Source: QZLE01 sp033852075
GTDB lineage: Bacteria > Pseudomonadota > Gammaproteobacteria > QZLD01
Reading direction: 5' to 3'
Length of the DNA stretch: 64,000 nucleotides
Assembly: GCA_033852075.1 (NCBI GenBank)
Contig: JAWSVC010000018.1
Coordinates: 1-64,000, forward strand
The notes beneath the pieces were generated by a model. The model worked only from the letters and a program-made list of their open reading frames with translations. It had not been told where the DNA came from and made no database searches. Position numbers and translations under genes: made by a program. Shown here piece after piece: positions 24,814 to 32,836 of the stretch. Positions within the stretch are counted from its first letter, which is position 1. Each line of letters starts with the position of its first letter.

Positions 24814-25902
24814 ATGGGTAATACAGCAACCGGAAATATATCTGTAAATGATTCAGAGGGAATGTTTGAGTGCGCGGATCGAACTTCGCCAGGCCATACC
24901 CCTAAAGATATAACTGCAATTAAGCATTTATACCTACCTCTTGATGCGCTGAATAAATTTCGGCATACAAGACGTACTATTTTTGGAGCAACCATATTTG
25001 ATGTTATTGTTCAGCCAGGGAAAGTTTATCCGGCTTTTGATGGTAAGAGGTTGGTGCTGGAAGTAGGGTGCAAAACTGTTATCTACATTCTGATTAATCC
25101 AAGCAAACCAAATCAGCATCATCGTCTGTTTATTGAGTCTGAAGAAGGTTTTAATCACGATATTACGATGAGACTGGAAGCAAAGCTGATTGCTCAGAAG
25201 ACAAGAATGGTTGAAACCATAGTTAAGTATGAAATGTATTTCATAATGGGGGTAATATCGACAACAGGGCTACCTGCATGGCTTGCTATTACCGGAGCTG
25301 ATGTAACTTTTATTTTCTCTAAGAACAAACCAAAGGTTGATGCGGCAAAGAAATTATCTTCAGCTCTGCTAAAGGAATTTTCCGAAATAGAAGAGTATGC
25401 ACCAACGTTGTATTCAAAGGTAAGTGAGCTTGTTTCATCTGAGTTATACGGCAATCTTGGGCGTACAGCAAAGCAGCTGCCAACAACTGTAGTGAACGAT
25501 GAGAAAGTACAGGCACAGGTTTCCGGGATCTTGTTTGGGAAGGCATCTAATGTTACTTTTTCAGGTAGATTTACAGCCTGGACTCTTATTACAACGCTAC
25601 TTAGTCAGGCAGTTATTAAGTCAATGACCAAATCAGCGGATGCATTTAAGACCGTAATTGATCACAGATATAAGCCGTTGATTGAAGACCTGAAGAAGCT
25701 TAACCCAAAAATGCCAGCTACATATTCAGCACCGGCACTAAAAATTACTAAACTTATTAGTGATAACGGGATACATATTACCCAGCAGGAAACGCTTTCG
25801 ATTTTAAAAGAGCTAACATCTAATGCTGATAAGGCCTATAAAAACCTTACTGCGATTGCAAAAGCTCTTACGGAATTTAATAAAACAATGAGCACCAACT
25901 AA
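24814..25902 (+). CDS. Hypothetical protein with central hydrophobic segment
   Basis: 362 residues, family not recognised. No signal peptide. Residues 1-135 look globular (FDVIVQPGKVYPAFDGKRLV, then KTVIYILINPSK). 141-168 is a strongly hydrophobic segment (MYFIMGVISTTGLPAWLAIT and on), and 245-266 a second, weaker one (AWTLITTLLSQAVIKSM). The C-terminal third is helical and lysine-rich. The next gene starts 2 nt after its stop, so the pair is an operon. Without a homologue I cannot choose between a membrane partner of the ExbD-like protein and a pore-type toxin with its immunity protein. Confidence 0.65.
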   Translation: MGNTATGNISVNDSEGMFECADRTSPGHTPKDITAIKHLYLPLDALNKFRHTRRTIFGATIFDVIVQPGKVYPAFDGKRLVLEVGCKTVIYILINPSKPNQHHRLFIESEEGFNHDITMRLEAKLIAQKTRMVETIVKYEMYFIMGVISTTGLPAWLAITGADVTFIFSKNKPKVDAAKKLSSALLKEFSEIEEYAPTLYSKVSELVSSELYGNLGRTAKQLPTTVVNDEKVQAQVSGILFGKASNVTFSGRFTAWTLITTLLSQAVIKSMTKSADAFKTVIDHRYKPLIEDLKKLNPKMPATYSAPALKITKLISDNGIHITQQETLSILKELTSNADKAYKNLTAIAKALTEFNKTMSTN

Positions 25903-25904
25903 GA

Positions 25905-26561
25905 ATGAATAATCTCAAAAGAATATTGTCGGTAGTATCTGTAAGCTTATTGCTAAGCTGTACATGGGTAAATGCAAAACCTAACCAGTTCGAGGCAGAT
26001 GCAGAAATGCTGTGCAGCTTGTATGATCCCGCCAGATGGAAAGACCTTCAGGAAGGTGCGACAGGTTATGAGATATACCTGAATATTCTTGCTGGGATAG
26101 AGCAAAAGATTATTTCGGAAGAAGTGAAGCAAATAACCACTGGTTATAAAGGCGCGGACATTAACAGTTATTACGATCATGTATTCGCTGAAATGCATAA
26201 ATTGCTTAATAAACCCTGGAAATGCGAGCATTTTGATAACTTTTATCGCCCTAAAGTTGAGGTGGTAGCTGTTCAGATAGATTCAGTAGCAAAAGAGTTT
26301 ATTGATCCTTATGCAGAGGAAAATATTATTATAAGTATCAGTAATGATGGCTATATTTTTATCAATAATGCTCAACTAAAGAATACATCCCCTCAGTTAC
26401 TGAAAAAAGCAATTCTATCTGTTTCAAAGGGAAAAGATCTTCAGCAGCAACGGGTTTTTCTTGATCCTGAAGAGCAAAGCCCGAACAGCCTGCTTGTGGA
26501 GGTTATTAAGAGCTTGAAAGAGATGGGAATTGGTAAGATGGGGATAGTTGGAGAAAAGTAA
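25905..26561 (+). CDS. Exported protein with C-terminal ExbD/TolR-like domain
   Basis: 218 residues. The N-terminus is a signal sequence: LLSC at residues 16-19 fits a lipobox, and VNA|KP at 22-25 would fit signal peptidase I. The middle (about 28-118) is unassigned. Residues about 138-217 follow the periplasmic ExbD/TolR pattern: a hydrophobic strand then NDGYIFINNAQLKN, a helix, VFLDPEEQSPNSLLVEVIKSL and the closing GIGKMGIVG. True ExbD/TolR has an N-terminal transmembrane helix with a proton-path Asp, absent here. It is coupled to the gene at 24814. The domain assignment is by pattern only. Confidence 0.6.
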   Translation: MNNLKRILSVVSVSLLLSCTWVNAKPNQFEADAEMLCSLYDPARWKDLQEGATGYEIYLNILAGIEQKIISEEVKQITTGYKGADINSYYDHVFAEMHKLLNKPWKCEHFDNFYRPKVEVVAVQIDSVAKEFIDPYAEENIIISISNDGYIFINNAQLKNTSPQLLKKAILSVSKGKDLQQQRVFLDPEEQSPNSLLVEVIKSLKEMGIGKMGIVGEK

Positions 26562-26621
26562 TGGCTTTCTGGCAATATGACTCCGGTTTTTGATTACTAT
26601 GAAAATAATCTTTTATGTTTT

Positions 26622-26651
26622 CTCGTTCCCAAACTGGAGTTTGGGAACGAG
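26622..26651 (-). repeat. REP-like palindrome, CTGGAG-core orientation
   Basis: CTCGTTCCCA...TGGGAACGAG with central CTGGAG, 61 nt after the stop of the ExbD-like gene. It is a long perfect stem and may also terminate the cassette transcript. Confidence 0.8.
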
Positions 26652-26788
26652 ATGATATACAAACCTATAAATTAAATTACTTCTTTTCAAGCTTTGGGTC
26701 GTTTATGAAAAGATAATGCTTTTATTTCTGTATTGTATTATTAGTGCTTCTCCTTTATTTTGTAGACTGCAAATTTACAGGAATTTAT

Positions 26789-27616
26789 ATGGACGTTATC
26801 AACGGTCACCAGTGTTTTTATATTCACCGTGTTAATAATGAAGGCGCAGATACTGTGATCTTTATGAATGGAGTGCTTAATTCTTCGTTTTCTTGGACTG
26901 AAGAGGCGAAGCTTGCCAAGTCACTGGGTTTGAATACTCTACGCTATGATTTTCGCGGGCAGTGGGATTCGGAGCGAACTCCTGGTCCATATACTATGGA
27001 GTTGTTGGCAGAGGATCTGGCAGCGCTGATGGATCATTGTGGAATCGAAAGAGCGCATTTATTGGGGATTAGTTTTGGGTGCTTTATTTCGCAAAAATTT
27101 GCGGCGATGTTTCCAGATAGGGTTAAGTCATTATTGATGATGAATACCACGCCAGTGATTCGCGCACGGCAGCGTTTTATTCTGGAGACTTGGTGCAAAC
27201 TTAATGAGATGGGTGAGGATGACCTGTATTTTGAGATGATGTCTTCGACAATATTTTCCGATGAGTTTTTTGAAGATAATATGGGTACGTTTGAAGAGTC
27301 TCGCAAGTTTTTGCATATCGGGCTTGAGCGAGTGCCGGACCTTTCTAAGGGACAGTATCTTTTAAATAAGGCGAGTATGGATTGTTTGGCTGGCGATGGA
27401 TTGTTGCCGGATTTGCCACGGATTAAGTGCCCAACCCATATAGTTACCTCGGAGTTTGATGCTCTTTATCACCCTAAGTATTCTGAGTTGCTTGCACAGT
27501 ATATAGAAGGTTCGCAGTTAACGGTTGTGCCTGGGGTGGGGCATACTATTACGCGTGAGGCGCCGGATGTGGCGCGGGGGTTGATTGAGGAACATTTGAA
27601 AAAATATGCCCTTTGA
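26789..27616 (+). CDS. Alpha/beta hydrolase
   Basis: 275 residues from ATG 26789, chosen because AGGA lies 7 nt upstream and the fold begins right after it. A GTG-initiated extension to 26744 is possible but lacks a ribosome-binding site. The nucleophile elbow is GISFG in LLGISFGCFISQK, the oxyanion region FMNGVLNSS replaces the usual HG, the acid is probably Asp in SEFDALY, and the His is in VPGVGHTITREAP. The substrate is unknown. Monocistronic. Confidence 0.88.
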   Translation: MDVINGHQCFYIHRVNNEGADTVIFMNGVLNSSFSWTEEAKLAKSLGLNTLRYDFRGQWDSERTPGPYTMELLAEDLAALMDHCGIERAHLLGISFGCFISQKFAAMFPDRVKSLLMMNTTPVIRARQRFILETWCKLNEMGEDDLYFEMMSSTIFSDEFFEDNMGTFEESRKFLHIGLERVPDLSKGQYLLNKASMDCLAGDGLLPDLPRIKCPTHIVTSEFDALYHPKYSELLAQYIEGSQLTVVPGVGHTITREAPDVARGLIEEHLKKYAL

Positions 27617-27685
27617 TTCTGGTCTATTTTTCCAATATCTTTGTTGCAGTTAGCTAAAAAATGAGTGTGCGCAGACGGGAATCTA

Positions 27686-28159
27686 TTATTTAATAAAAAA
27701 GATAAGCCCCTGCATTACCCCAAGAGCAAACAATCCTGCCACAATGTCATCCAACATTATCCCTAGGCCGCCAGATACTTTTTTGTCCAACCAGGATATT
27801 GGCCATGGTTTGAGGATGTCGAAGAAGCGAAATAATACGAATCCGGTGAGTATCCAATACCAGGTTAGTGGAATCATGATCATGGTTATTAGGTAGCCTG
27901 CGATTTCATCCCAAACAATTCCAGAGTGGTCGTGTACTCCTAAATCTTTGGAGGTTTTGCCGCATATCCATATGCCTATAAGGGATATAAGGGCGGTTGC
28001 GATCAGATAGATTTCTAGTGACTTAGTTAAAGTTAATAGCAGGTATACAGGGATTGCAGCTATAGTGCCGAAGGTGCCCGGTGCCTTGGGGGCGAGGCCA
28101 CTACCAAAGCCGAAGGCGAGAAAGTGGATGGGGTTGGTCCATACCTGGGGTTTGTTCAT
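27686..28159 (-). CDS. pgpA: Phosphatidylglycerophosphatase A
   Basis: 157 residues, inner-membrane phosphatase making phosphatidylglycerol from PGP. Family signatures are GFGSGLAPKAPGTFGTIAAI, VWDEIAGYL, and FDILKPWPISWLDK followed by LDDIVAGLFA. Its ATG shares one base with the stop of the upstream antitoxin gene (TAATG), so this housekeeping gene is translationally coupled to a toxin-antitoxin module. In many gammaproteobacteria pgpA instead follows thiL. Confidence 0.96.
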   Translation of the reverse strand: MNKPQVWTNPIHFLAFGFGSGLAPKAPGTFGTIAAIPVYLLLTLTKSLEIYLIATALISLIGIWICGKTSKDLGVHDHSGIVWDEIAGYLITMIMIPLTWYWILTGFVLFRFFDILKPWPISWLDKKVSGGLGIMLDDIVAGLFALGVMQGLIFFIK

Positions 28160-28395
28160 TAAAGTTTGTCCTGTTCATCAGGTTTACAATCTGCAACTTT
28201 GCGCATTGCCTCTAGGAAAGCTGATTTTTTACCTTGTTTGGCTCTTTTTCTTAGATATTTTTCGGTCATTATGGCGGACATCTTTTCTGCAACTGCGGCT
28301 GAAATGAATTGATTAATTGATATCCCTTCATTTTTGGCTAGTGATTTGACTTCTTCATGTAATGAGTCGGGAAGTCTTAAACTTAAAGTGCTCAT
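28159..28395 (-). CDS. Ribbon-helix-helix antitoxin
   Basis: 78 residues. The N-terminus TLSLRLPDSLHEEVKSLAK followed by EGISINQFISAAVAEKM is the ribbon-helix-helix DNA-binding pattern of CopG/HicB-type antitoxins. The lysine-rich C-terminus (KYLRKRAKQGKKSAF) probably contacts the toxin. It overlaps the upstream PIN toxin gene by 4 nt and the downstream pgpA by 1 nt. Confidence 0.82.
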   Translation of the reverse strand: MSTLSLRLPDSLHEEVKSLAKNEGISINQFISAAVAEKMSAIMTEKYLRKRAKQGKKSAFLEAMRKVADCKPDEQDKL

Positions 28396-28820
28396 AGTAA
28401 TATCCCTTTCTTGTTTATAAATTCTAGTGGTGATAATGCAGTTATTCCAAACTTGTCAATTCCTGTGAAGTCTCTTTTGTTATAGGTAATGATGTATTTG
28501 CTATCGGATTCAACGGCTAACTCTAATACCATGTCGTCTTTAGGATCTTTTAAAAAAGGTCGCCAGAGATAAAAAATTGATCTTATGTCTGATTTGCTTA
28601 GAAAGAAGTCCAAAATATTATCTATATCATTATGGGTTAATTTTGTTGTGATGGATTCGCGTTTCAGTACGGATTCATATTCAACAAATAACGGTACCGA
28701 TAAGCATGGGGTGTATCGTTTATTGGTTAACTCCATAATGAGTTTGTATGACGCTCCGTTTTTAGATCGGATGGCTGATACAAGAACATTTGTGTCTATT
28801 ACAATTTTTTCTAGCTTCAT
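28392..28820 (-). CDS. PIN-domain toxin (COG1569 / TIGR00305 type)
   Basis: 142 residues. KIVIDTNVLVSAIRSKNG carries the first catalytic Asp. Conserved acids follow in LFVEYESVL, KDPKDDMVLELAVE and ITYNKRDF. The layout matches the putative toxin component PIN family TIGR00305, presumed RNases. The toxin gene precedes its antitoxin, the reverse of canonical vapBC. It is divergent from uvrA. Confidence 0.85.
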   Translation of the reverse strand: MKLEKIVIDTNVLVSAIRSKNGASYKLIMELTNKRYTPCLSVPLFVEYESVLKRESITTKLTHNDIDNILDFFLSKSDIRSIFYLWRPFLKDPKDDMVLELAVESDSKYIITYNKRDFTGIDKFGITALSPLEFINKKGILL

Positions 28821-28971
28821 TTTTGGTATTATGGGTGATACTGTATGGCTTGTAAAGGTTTCTTTGTTTGATAAATAGAATCGAACCGCATATTCTAGAT
28901 ATTCAAATATCCCATCTTGACAACAGTGGTATCATATAGGGTTCCCAAATTAATCTGAGCATATAAAAAAT

Positions 28972-31815
28972 ATGGATACCATCAAGATCCGCGGTGCGCG
29001 CACTCATAACCTAAAAAATGTCGATATCGATATTCCTCGTGATAAGTTGATTGTAATAACCGGCCTTTCTGGTTCCGGCAAGTCTTCACTTGCCTTTGAT
29101 ACTATTTATGCCGAAGGGCAGCGTCGTTATGTGGAATCACTTTCGGCCTATGCGCGCCAATTCCTATCGATGATGGAGAAGCCGGATGTTGATCATATTG
29201 AGGGTCTTTCTCCTGCGATCTCTATAGAGCAAAAGTCTACTTCGCATAACCCCCGTTCTACAGTAGGAACCATTACCGAAATCTACGATTATCTGCGTTT
29301 GTTGTTTGCTCGCACTGGGATTCCGCGTTGCCCGGAGCATAACCACGAGCTAAATGCGCAGACTATTAGTCAGATGGTGGATAAGATTCTGGATCTGGAA
29401 GAGGGGGAAAAGATTATGGTGCTTGCCCCTGTTGTTAGCGAGCGTAAGGGTGAGCATATTCAGCTGATGGATAACTTGAAGGCACAGGGGTTCTTGCGTG
29501 CGCGCATTGATGGCGTGATTTATGAGTTAGATGTGCCGCCAACTTTGGAGTTGCACGTAAAGCATACGATCGAGGTGGTGGTTGATCGGTTGAAGATTCG
29601 TAAGGATGATGACGATATCAAGACCAGATTAGCAGAGTCGATTGAGACCGGACTGCAGCATAGCGAGGGGTTGATTCGCATAGCTTTTATGGATAGTAAT
29701 GAAGAAGATCCGAAAGAGGATATAACCTTTTCGGCCAAGTTTGCCTGCCCTGAGTGTGGTTATAGTTTGAATGAGCTGGAGCCACGTCTGTTCTCGTTTA
29801 ATAATCCCGCTGGTGCCTGTCCTACATGTGATGGTTTGGGGCAGAAGCAATTTTTCGATCCGGATATGGTTATTACCAGTAAATCTATAAGTATTGCCGG
29901 TGGGGCGATCAAACGCTGGGATCGCAAAAACGGCTATTATTATCAGATGTTGCAGTCGGTGGCGCGCCATTATGGTTTTGATTTGGAGACACCGTTTGGT
30001 GAGTTACCGGAGAAGTTTCAGAATATCATTTTGTACGGTAGTGGTAAGGATAAGATAGATTTTACCTATAGTTCAGAACGGGGGATGCAATATAACAAGA
30101 CGCATCGCTTTGAGGGGGTGATCCCGAATATGGAGCGTCGTTTTCGTGAAACCGATTCCAGCGCTGTGCGTGATGAACTTGCAAAACAGATGAGTACTCA
30201 GATTTGCCCGGATTGTCATGGTGATCGTCTTAATCTTGGTGCGCGGCATGTGTTTATTGGTGAGCATAACTTGCCTTCATTAACTGCCAAATCGATTGGT
30301 GATGCCCTGGCGTTATTTGAGGGGTTGCATCTGGATGGTAAGCGCGGTCAGATTGCCGAGAAGATCCTGAAGGAGATCATCAGCAGACTTGGATTTTTGG
30401 TTAATGTTGGTTTGGATTATCTGTCGATGAACCGTAGTGCCGAAACTTTATCCGGTGGCGAGGCACAACGAATACGTCTTGCAAGCCAGATTGGAGCCGG
30501 TCTGGTTGGAGTTATGTATGTGCTGGATGAGCCGTCGATTGGTTTGCATCAGCGTGATAATCAGCGCCTTCTAAATACGTTGTTTCATTTGCGTGATCTG
30601 GGTAATACCGTGTTGGTTGTGGAACACGATGAAGAGGCTATTGCGTCGGCAGATTTTATTATTGATATTGGTCCCGGTGCTGGTGTGCATGGTGGTGTAA
30701 TTGTTTCGCAGGGAACTCCGGAGCAAATAAAAAAATGTAAAAAGTCACTGACGGGGGATTATATTTCCGGGCGTAAGCAGATAGAGGTTCCTGAACAAAG
30801 GGTTAAGCCGGATGCGAAACGGTTTATTAAAATCAAAGGTGCGAGCGGCAATAATTTGCGTAATGTGGATGTAAAGATTCCTGCAGGGGTTATGACTTGT
30901 ATTACAGGTGTTTCCGGTTCCGGTAAGTCTACTCTGATTAATGATACTTTATATAAATATGCGGCCAATCATCTGAATAAGGCATCGCATACGCCATCAC
31001 CATGCAAAAAGGTTGAGAATCTGGAACAGTTCGATAAGATCGTTGATATTGATCAAAGTCCGATTGGTAGAACCCCTAGATCTAATCCTGCGACCTATAC
31101 CGGTCTGTTTACCCATATTCGTGATTTGTTTGCCGGAACTCAGGAGGCGCGTTCGCGTGGCTATAAACCGGGCCGGTTTAGCTTTAATGTAAAAGGTGGG
31201 CGATGCGAGGCGTGTCAGGGTGACGGTGTTATCAAAGTTGAGATGCACTTCCTTGCTGACATCTATGTGCCATGTGATGTGTGTAAGGGAAAACGCTATA
31301 ATCGCGAGACCTTGGATATTCGCTATAAAGGTAAGAATATTCATGAAGTGCTGGAGATGACAGTGGAGGAGGCGAATCACTTTTTCCAGCATATTCCAAC
31401 TATTGCCAAAAAGTTGCAGACCTTAATGGATGTTGGGCTTTCTTATATCACTTTGGGGCAGAATGCAACGACGCTATCCGGTGGTGAGGCGCAACGGGTC
31501 AAACTGTCACGTGAACTTTCCAAACGTGATACCGGGAATACTCTATATATTTTGGATGAGCCGACAACCGGATTGCATTTTCATGATATTAAACACCTGC
31601 TGGATGTTCTTAATCGTCTTAAAGAACACGGTAATACCATTATTGTTATCGAGCACAACTTGGATGTGATTAAGACTGCAGATTGGATTGTAGATTTGGG
31701 GCCGGAAGGTGGCAGTGGTGGAGGAATGGTTATTGCGCAGGGTACTCCGGAGGATGTGGCCAAGACTAAGGGTTCGTATACGGGGGAGTTTTTGGGAAAA
31801 GTGCTGAATAGCTAA
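28972..31815 (+). CDS. uvrA: Excinuclease ABC subunit A
   Basis: 947 residues, full-length damage-recognition ATPase of nucleotide excision repair. Two ABC modules are seen: Walker A GLSGSGKSSLAFDT near residue 31 and GVSGSGKSTLINDTL in the second half, signature LSGGEAQRIRLASQ and LSGGEAQRVKLSREL, Walker B YVLDEPSIGLH and YILDEPTTGLH. Zinc-finger cysteine pairs are in CPECGY...CPTCDG and CEACQGDG...CDVCKGKRY. No canonical CTGT-N8-ACAG LexA box is seen upstream. Confidence 0.98.
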   Translation: MDTIKIRGARTHNLKNVDIDIPRDKLIVITGLSGSGKSSLAFDTIYAEGQRRYVESLSAYARQFLSMMEKPDVDHIEGLSPAISIEQKSTSHNPRSTVGTITEIYDYLRLLFARTGIPRCPEHNHELNAQTISQMVDKILDLEEGEKIMVLAPVVSERKGEHIQLMDNLKAQGFLRARIDGVIYELDVPPTLELHVKHTIEVVVDRLKIRKDDDDIKTRLAESIETGLQHSEGLIRIAFMDSNEEDPKEDITFSAKFACPECGYSLNELEPRLFSFNNPAGACPTCDGLGQKQFFDPDMVITSKSISIAGGAIKRWDRKNGYYYQMLQSVARHYGFDLETPFGELPEKFQNIILYGSGKDKIDFTYSSERGMQYNKTHRFEGVIPNMERRFRETDSSAVRDELAKQMSTQICPDCHGDRLNLGARHVFIGEHNLPSLTAKSIGDALALFEGLHLDGKRGQIAEKILKEIISRLGFLVNVGLDYLSMNRSAETLSGGEAQRIRLASQIGAGLVGVMYVLDEPSIGLHQRDNQRLLNTLFHLRDLGNTVLVVEHDEEAIASADFIIDIGPGAGVHGGVIVSQGTPEQIKKCKKSLTGDYISGRKQIEVPEQRVKPDAKRFIKIKGASGNNLRNVDVKIPAGVMTCITGVSGSGKSTLINDTLYKYAANHLNKASHTPSPCKKVENLEQFDKIVDIDQSPIGRTPRSNPATYTGLFTHIRDLFAGTQEARSRGYKPGRFSFNVKGGRCEACQGDGVIKVEMHFLADIYVPCDVCKGKRYNRETLDIRYKGKNIHEVLEMTVEEANHFFQHIPTIAKKLQTLMDVGLSYITLGQNATTLSGGEAQRVKLSRELSKRDTGNTLYILDEPTTGLHFHDIKHLLDVLNRLKEHGNTIIVIEHNLDVIKTADWIVDLGPEGGSGGGMVIAQGTPEDVAKTKGSYTGEFLGKVLNS

Positions 31816-31856
31816 TTGTTTGTATATTGCGGCTAGTATATACTGAGGTATATATT
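31816..31856 (+). promoter_or_regulatory. vapBC promoter with GTATAT operator boxes
   Basis: TTGTTT (31816-31821), 17-nt spacer, TATACT (31839-31844). Three GTATAT boxes (starting 31822, 31836, 31848) overlap it, the middle one inside a 10-bp palindrome AGTATATACT over the -10. This fits autoregulation by a VapB-VapC complex. Confidence 0.55.
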
Positions 31857-31885
31857 AAGGAATTGTAAGTGCCAGGAGGTGCTTT

Positions 31886-32155
31886 ATGAGTATGATAAGA
31901 ACAGCAAAGTTATTTAAGAATGGTGCCAGTCAGGCCATAAGACTGCCGGCTGAATTCCGGTTTGAAGGGGCAGAGGTGTATATTTCTCGTGACGATGCTA
32001 CAGGTAATGTTGTTTTGTCGTCCAAGCCTGTTACTAAAGCGTGGGATGATTTTTTTGACTTTGTTCACAGAGCAGATATTGATGGTGACTTTATGTCTGA
32101 AAGACCTTTGAATACCTCGCCACAGGAAAGAAACTTATTTGAGGATGAAGCATAG
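31886..32155 (+). CDS. vapB: VapB-type antitoxin (AbrB/SpoVT fold)
   Basis: 89 residues. IRTAKLFKNGASQAIRLPAE and the following RFEGAEVYISRD form the swapped-hairpin AbrB DNA-binding domain of VapB. The acidic C-terminus (RPLNTSPQERNLFEDEA) would wrap the toxin. GGAGG lies 6 nt before the ATG. The stop codon overlaps the vapC GTG by one base. Confidence 0.9.
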   Translation: MSMIRTAKLFKNGASQAIRLPAEFRFEGAEVYISRDDATGNVVLSSKPVTKAWDDFFDFVHRADIDGDFMSERPLNTSPQERNLFEDEA

Positions 32156-32571
32156 TGGGGATTCAATATATTTTGGATACTGATGTCTCTAGTTATCTGA
32201 TTAAGGGTAAGTCACCAAGGTTAGAAGCAAAGGTTATTTCTCTGCTGCCAGATAATGTATTTATTTCCGTTATCACTCGCGCCGAGCTACTTTATGGACT
32301 AAAAAGGCTGCCTGAAAATCACAGGCTTCAAGTTGCAGTAAGTAAGTTTTTAAAGGCTATAAGGATTGCTTCATGGGATGATGCAGCTGCTGATTATTAT
32401 GCAGATATATGCCACCAGCTTACAACCGAAGGTAAACCTATTGGACATATGGATATGATGATAGCATCTCATGCAGTTTCAAATGAGGCAGTTCTTATAA
32501 CGAATAATAATCGCCACTTTGAGCGAATTAAGGCGCCTTTATTGATGGAAGACTGGAGCGAATTATTTTAG
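32155..32571 (+). CDS. vapC: VapC-type PIN ribonuclease toxin
   Basis: 138 residues from a GTG overlapping the vapB stop (TAGTG). PIN-domain acids: Asp in YILDTDVSSYLIKG, Glu in ISVITRAELLYGL, Asp in GHMDMMIASHA, and the final NNNRHF segment. Family members cleave specific RNAs, often initiator tRNA. It is a complete, canonical module, distinct in family from the second PIN toxin at 28392. Confidence 0.9.
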   Translation: MGIQYILDTDVSSYLIKGKSPRLEAKVISLLPDNVFISVITRAELLYGLKRLPENHRLQVAVSKFLKAIRIASWDDAAADYYADICHQLTTEGKPIGHMDMMIASHAVSNEAVLITNNNRHFERIKAPLLMEDWSELF

Positions 32572-32582
32572 CTAGCTTTTTT

Positions 32583-32606
32583 CTCGTTCCCATATATGGG
32601 AACAAG
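32583..32606. repeat. Short REP-like palindrome after vapC
   Basis: CTCGTTCCCATATATGGGAACAAG, the shortest version of the family, just downstream of vapC and preceded by a T-rich stretch. Confidence 0.65.
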
Positions 32607-32647
32607 GGTGGGTCTCTACTAGTCATTACCCGAATCCAGATAAAGAC

Positions 32648-32836
32648 TACTTCTTTATCTCTTTCTGCGCCTTACATGGCATTTTCCTCGTTCCCAAACT
32701 CCAGTTTGGGAACGTCGGTTGATAGAAGTTATGCATTCCCAAACTGGAGTTTGGGAACGAGGGTAAAATAAAAATAAGGTGATTTCGACTCCGCTCAATC
32801 AGCTTACTTTTTTATCTCTTTCTGCGCCTTACATGG
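32648..32836. repeat. Inverted REP pair bounded by a 32-bp direct repeat of the apaH 3' end
   Basis: 32648-32679 and 32805-32836 are identical except one base. The right copy is the 3' end of apaH (minus strand), and the left copy reads the same codons with a TAG stop. Between them lie palindromes with CTCCAG (32687-32714) and CTGGAG (32733-32761) cores, in inverted orientation, plus a copy of the AAGGTGA-TTCGACT repeat (32776-32805). The structure looks like insertion of a repeat pair with duplication of the target. Confidence 0.75.

Noticed and set aside
28821..28971. LexA/SOS box upstream of uvrA
   Set aside because: I found no CTGT-N8-ACAG match. The TTGACA at 28917 has no -10 at proper spacing, so no promoter is claimed either.
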